NCBI GenBank assembly: GCA_031264885.1
Contig: JAISDM010000171.1
Location: forward strand, 1 to 16,264
DNA from: Peptococcaceae bacterium
GTDB taxonomy: Bacteria; Bacillota; Peptococcia; DRI-13; UBA5745
Length of the DNA: 16,264 bases
Direction of reading: 5' to 3'
The position numbers were made by a program, and so were the translations under genes. Shown here piece after piece: positions 14,212 through 16,264 of this stretch. Under the pieces are notes generated by a model. That model did no database searches and was not told the origin of the DNA. It saw only the letters and a program-made list of their open reading frames with translations. Each line of letters starts with the position of its first letter. Positions within the stretch are counted from its first letter, which is position 1.

Positions 14212-14235
14212 CCTTCCCAGCCTCACAGGGCTGAT
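14212..14235 (-). promoter_or_regulatory. PyrR-binding anti-antiterminator and antiterminator strand
   Basis: AGCCCTGTGAGGCT (14232-14219) fits the PyrR RNA consensus ARUCCNGNGAGGYU at 13 of 14 positions, with CAGCC and GGCTG forming the stem. The overlapping GCTGGGAAGG (14221-14212) can form ten continuous pairs, two or so of them G-U, with CTTTCCCGGC (14142-14133), the 5' arm of the terminator. Thus PyrR binding and antitermination exclude each other, as in Bacillus pyr leaders: with UMP-loaded PyrR bound, the terminator forms. A further hairpin at 14210-14183 lies between. The pyrR gene is not in this window. Confidence 0.8.
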
Positions 14236-14255
14236 TTAAAGGATCCTCTTGATTT

Positions 14256-14284
14256 ATTCTACAAAACCACGCCGCCCTTGTCAA
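14256..14284 (-). promoter_or_regulatory. Promoter of the pyr operon
   Basis: A perfect TTGACA (14284-14279) and TAGAAT (14261-14256) are separated by 17 bases on the minus strand. The predicted start near 14249 puts the PyrR stem-loop about 15 bases into the transcript and gives a leader of about 235 bases. The promoter begins 15 bp after the stop of the sensor gene. Confidence 0.8.
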
Positions 14285-14298
14285 GGCAAACGTCCTGG

Positions 14299-16017
14299 TT
14301 AATTCTTAAAATCCTTCAGGGTATCCTGTGTCGCGTTATAAATGTCGGATATGTCAGAATGCGTCTGCGCGATGGCCGCGGATATATTGGTCACTTTCGT
14401 GTCAATCGCCGCGATGGATTCCGCCGCCGCGCCCGAGATTTTGTCCGTTTGAGAAACGGTCTGCTGGGATTTATTGGCAAGCGCCTTGACCTCCTGAGCC
14501 ACCACCGCGAAAGGCTTGCCGTGTACGCCCGCCCTGGCCGCTTCGATAGACGCGTTCAACGAAAGAATGTTGATTTGCTGCGAAATAGAGGTGATGTCCT
14601 TTGACATTCTGCCGAATTGATCGATCGCTTCGTTGACGCTTCCGATGGAACTGACAATTTCATCCGACAAATCGCTTATACTGGAGATATCGCCCAAAAT
14701 TCTGTCGATGCTCTCAAGGTTTACCCTCGACAGGTTCACAATCTTCACATGATCCATATCGATCACGTCTTTCTCATTCTGGACGCAATTGCTGGGTATG
14801 TCGAAGCCGAGCGCGATCCTCCGCGCCATGTCGTAACAGGATTCAGACCCGCACGCCCCGCAGTCGAACATCCTTTTCTCGTCGGTCAGCTTGCCCAGGG
14901 CGGCGAACGCCTTCTCTACCCGATCCTCGGTCACACTGTCTTGCGCGGTGTTTTTCGGCGCGTACTTGCGCAAGAAATCGTCAAGCCGGAACATATCGTC
15001 AAACCTTTGATAAAGCGCGTCGCATTGCGATTTGTCATAGTTGGTCAACACATTCTTGCGGTTCTTATCCATGACGACGCCCACTTCGAATCTGTTAAAA
15101 CGGTGGGAACAGCCTGTCCCCACATTGCACCCTTCGGTACAGTTTAACACGTCGAACAGCGCGGGAAGATCACTCTCACGCTGCTTCGCGAACAATTTAA
15201 GCGCGCCGTAAACGGTTTCCTGCCCTTCCGCCTGATCTATGCGCAGCTGCTTGCCCAAATAAAACTCAATGTTTTCCTTCAGCCCGCCCGGCATCGAAAA
15301 CAGACGCCCCAGCGCCGCTTCTTCATGGTCAAAATCCGCCGTCTCCGCCGGCAGCTGAATGTTATGACTTACGATGTATTCATGTAACTTCTTCAATGTA
15401 ACGTTATAGTTTATATAACCGGTATCATCAAATTCATGTGATTTCGCTATACAAGGCGAAAGAGCCGCTATACTGCCGCCGACGTTGCGGTATTTTTTCA
15501 TGTACACAGCGGTGCAAAGCATGGGACTCTGCACCGGCGACAGGTATTTTATCAGTTCATGCTCGTATAACAGTATATAATTTACAATCGCGGGGCAAGG
15601 CTGCGTAATGAGCGGCCGGGGATTCTCTTTTTGAATAAACCGGATATGCGCCCATATGCAAATATCGGCGCCCAGAGATACGTCATATATTTTTTTGACG
15701 CCCATTTTCCGCAGCCACGCAAGCATCCTGCCGCCCTCGGACCCGCCGACGCGGGCAGCCGGCGCGGCGAACATTGAAATGGACACCCCGTTTTTGAGAT
15801 CACGCAAGAAACGCTCGGTATCGTCCACGTAATCCCGCGCGTGATGTTTGCACGCGCGGATACACGCGCCGCAGGCGATGCACCTCTCCTTATTGACCCT
15901 GACCTTTATTTGGCCGTCCTTTATGTATGTGACGCTCGCGCCTTCCATCGGACACGCGCGCACACATCTGTTGCAGCCAACACACGCGGATTCGTCGCTT
16001 ATAATTAACTGTCGCAT
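14299..16017 (-). CDS. Sensory [FeFe]-hydrogenase-like protein fused to an MCP signalling domain
   Basis: The 572-residue soluble protein has four parts. Two [4Fe-4S] ferredoxin motifs: Cys12/15/18/22 and Cys46/49/52/56. An H-cluster domain: Cys141 in TQPCPAI, Cys189 in LSPCIAK, Cys293 and Cys297 in NCTEGC, so all four cluster ligands remain. A four-Cys Fe-S motif, Cys386/389/394/411. From about 430, a chemotaxis signalling hairpin whose tip includes LNASIEAARAG and VVAQEVKALA. The usual proton-relay Cys before Cys141 is Pro140, and the Met before the PC motif is Ser187, as expected for a sensor rather than a fast catalyst. No membrane segment or HAMP is present. The ATG at 16017 follows GGAGAG. 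It likely reports H2 or redox state to CheA/CheW; that is inference. Confidence 0.88.
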   Translation of the reverse strand: MRQLIISDESACVGCNRCVRACPMEGASVTYIKDGQIKVRVNKERCIACGACIRACKHHARDYVDDTERFLRDLKNGVSISMFAAPAARVGGSEGGRMLAWLRKMGVKKIYDVSLGADICIWAHIRFIQKENPRPLITQPCPAIVNYILLYEHELIKYLSPVQSPMLCTAVYMKKYRNVGGSIAALSPCIAKSHEFDDTGYINYNVTLKKLHEYIVSHNIQLPAETADFDHEEAALGRLFSMPGGLKENIEFYLGKQLRIDQAEGQETVYGALKLFAKQRESDLPALFDVLNCTEGCNVGTGCSHRFNRFEVGVVMDKNRKNVLTNYDKSQCDALYQRFDDMFRLDDFLRKYAPKNTAQDSVTEDRVEKAFAALGKLTDEKRMFDCGACGSESCYDMARRIALGFDIPSNCVQNEKDVIDMDHVKIVNLSRVNLESIDRILGDISSISDLSDEIVSSIGSVNEAIDQFGRMSKDITSISQQINILSLNASIEAARAGVHGKPFAVVAQEVKALANKSQQTVSQTDKISGAAAESIAAIDTKVTNISAAIAQTHSDISDIYNATQDTLKDFKN

Positions 16018-16059
16018 TTAAATCTCTCCAAATCTCTCAAAGACCGCCGCGCCACTTCT

Positions 16060-16073
16060 ATACTCGCGAGTAT
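16060..16073. promoter_or_regulatory. 14-bp palindrome upstream of the sensor gene
   Basis: ATACTCGCGAGTAT is a perfect palindrome 43 bp before the sensor start. It may be an operator. Its left flank, CTTCTATACTCG, also occurs in the pyr leader near 14070-14081, where the palindrome is not conserved. I could not identify a good promoter in this GC-rich stretch. Confidence 0.3.
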
Positions 16074-16160
16074 GAACCGCCGCCGCCATTCCCCCCGGAC
16101 CGAACCCCGGCCCGCGGCACTGCGGGCATTAAGGACTTGTTGAATAATAAACTGATGAAT

Positions 16161-16264
16161 TTCACGCCGCAATTTCGTCGTCAGGCAAGGCGGAGGAGGG
16201 AGGCATACCCGGGGCGGTATGGCGACTGACGACAACGTAGCCTGGCGGCGAAAGGGCAAGTGAA
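16161..16264. repeat. Large imperfect inverted repeat at the window edge
   Basis: Nested arms are visible: TTCAC (16161-16165) with GTGAA (16260-16264), GTCGTCAG (16177-16184) with CTGACGAC (16226-16233), and CATACC (16204-16209) with GGTATG (16216-16221). The element may continue past the edge. It looks like an intergenic mobile hairpin of a family distinct from the others in this window. The 84-codon leftward frame across it (16259-16005) is not supported as a gene. Confidence 0.55.

Noticed and set aside
16005..16259. Leftward 84-codon frame upstream of the sensor
   Set aside because: It overlaps the sensor start, lies mainly in the inverted repeat, and has no ribosome binding site or recognisable sequence.

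Overview
The window looks like chromosome from a GC-rich anaerobic Firmicute of the class Clostridia, probably uncultured. The evidence is strong purine-rich ribosome binding sites, a PyrK-dependent (class 1B) dihydroorotate dehydrogenase, a PyrR-type attenuator ahead of the pyr operon, an [FeFe]-hydrogenase-like sensor, and several families of short GC-rich hairpin repeats between genes. This placement is an inference from gene content; there is no rRNA or other marker gene.

Left part (1-7400). A regulator with a winged-helix plus BTAD (SARP-like) layout runs leftward off the edge. About 880 bp separate its start from a rightward catabolic cluster. That gap holds a 26-bp perfect palindrome and a degenerate second copy 115 bp away, a leftward intrinsic terminator between them, a mobile-type hairpin repeat, and a small leftward hypothetical gene whose C-terminus is encoded by the repeat. 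The cluster encodes a thiolase, a single-chain family I CoA-transferase, an HSD10-like hydroxyacyl-CoA dehydrogenase, a FabG-like SDR and, behind tandem repeats and its own promoter, a metal-dependent amidohydrolase-2 enzyme. There is no acyl-CoA dehydrogenase or enoyl-CoA hydratase. The set therefore suits a substrate that enters at the hydroxy/oxo-acid level, for example after hydrolytic opening of a cyclic diketone. A phloroglucinol/dihydrophloroglucinol-type route fits step for step, but this is a hypothesis.

Middle and right (7543-14284). A leftward pyrimidine operon is ordered pyrB-pyrC-pyrE-pyrK-pyrD, followed by a TPR protein gene and a membrane DUF218 (YdcF-like) gene. Many junctions are overlapping or nearly so; the exception is a repeat-filled gap of about 320 bp between pyrE and pyrK. 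The leader has a near-consensus promoter, a PyrR-binding stem-loop that matches 13 of 14 consensus positions, an antiterminator pairing and an intrinsic terminator, so the whole attenuation switch can be read.

Right end (14299-16264). A leftward gene encodes a soluble sensor in which two [4Fe-4S] ferredoxin motifs, an H-cluster domain and a further four-Cys Fe-S motif are fused to a short methyl-accepting chemotaxis signalling domain. The window closes with a large imperfect inverted repeat. I see no tRNA, rRNA, CRISPR array, transposase or prophage gene.
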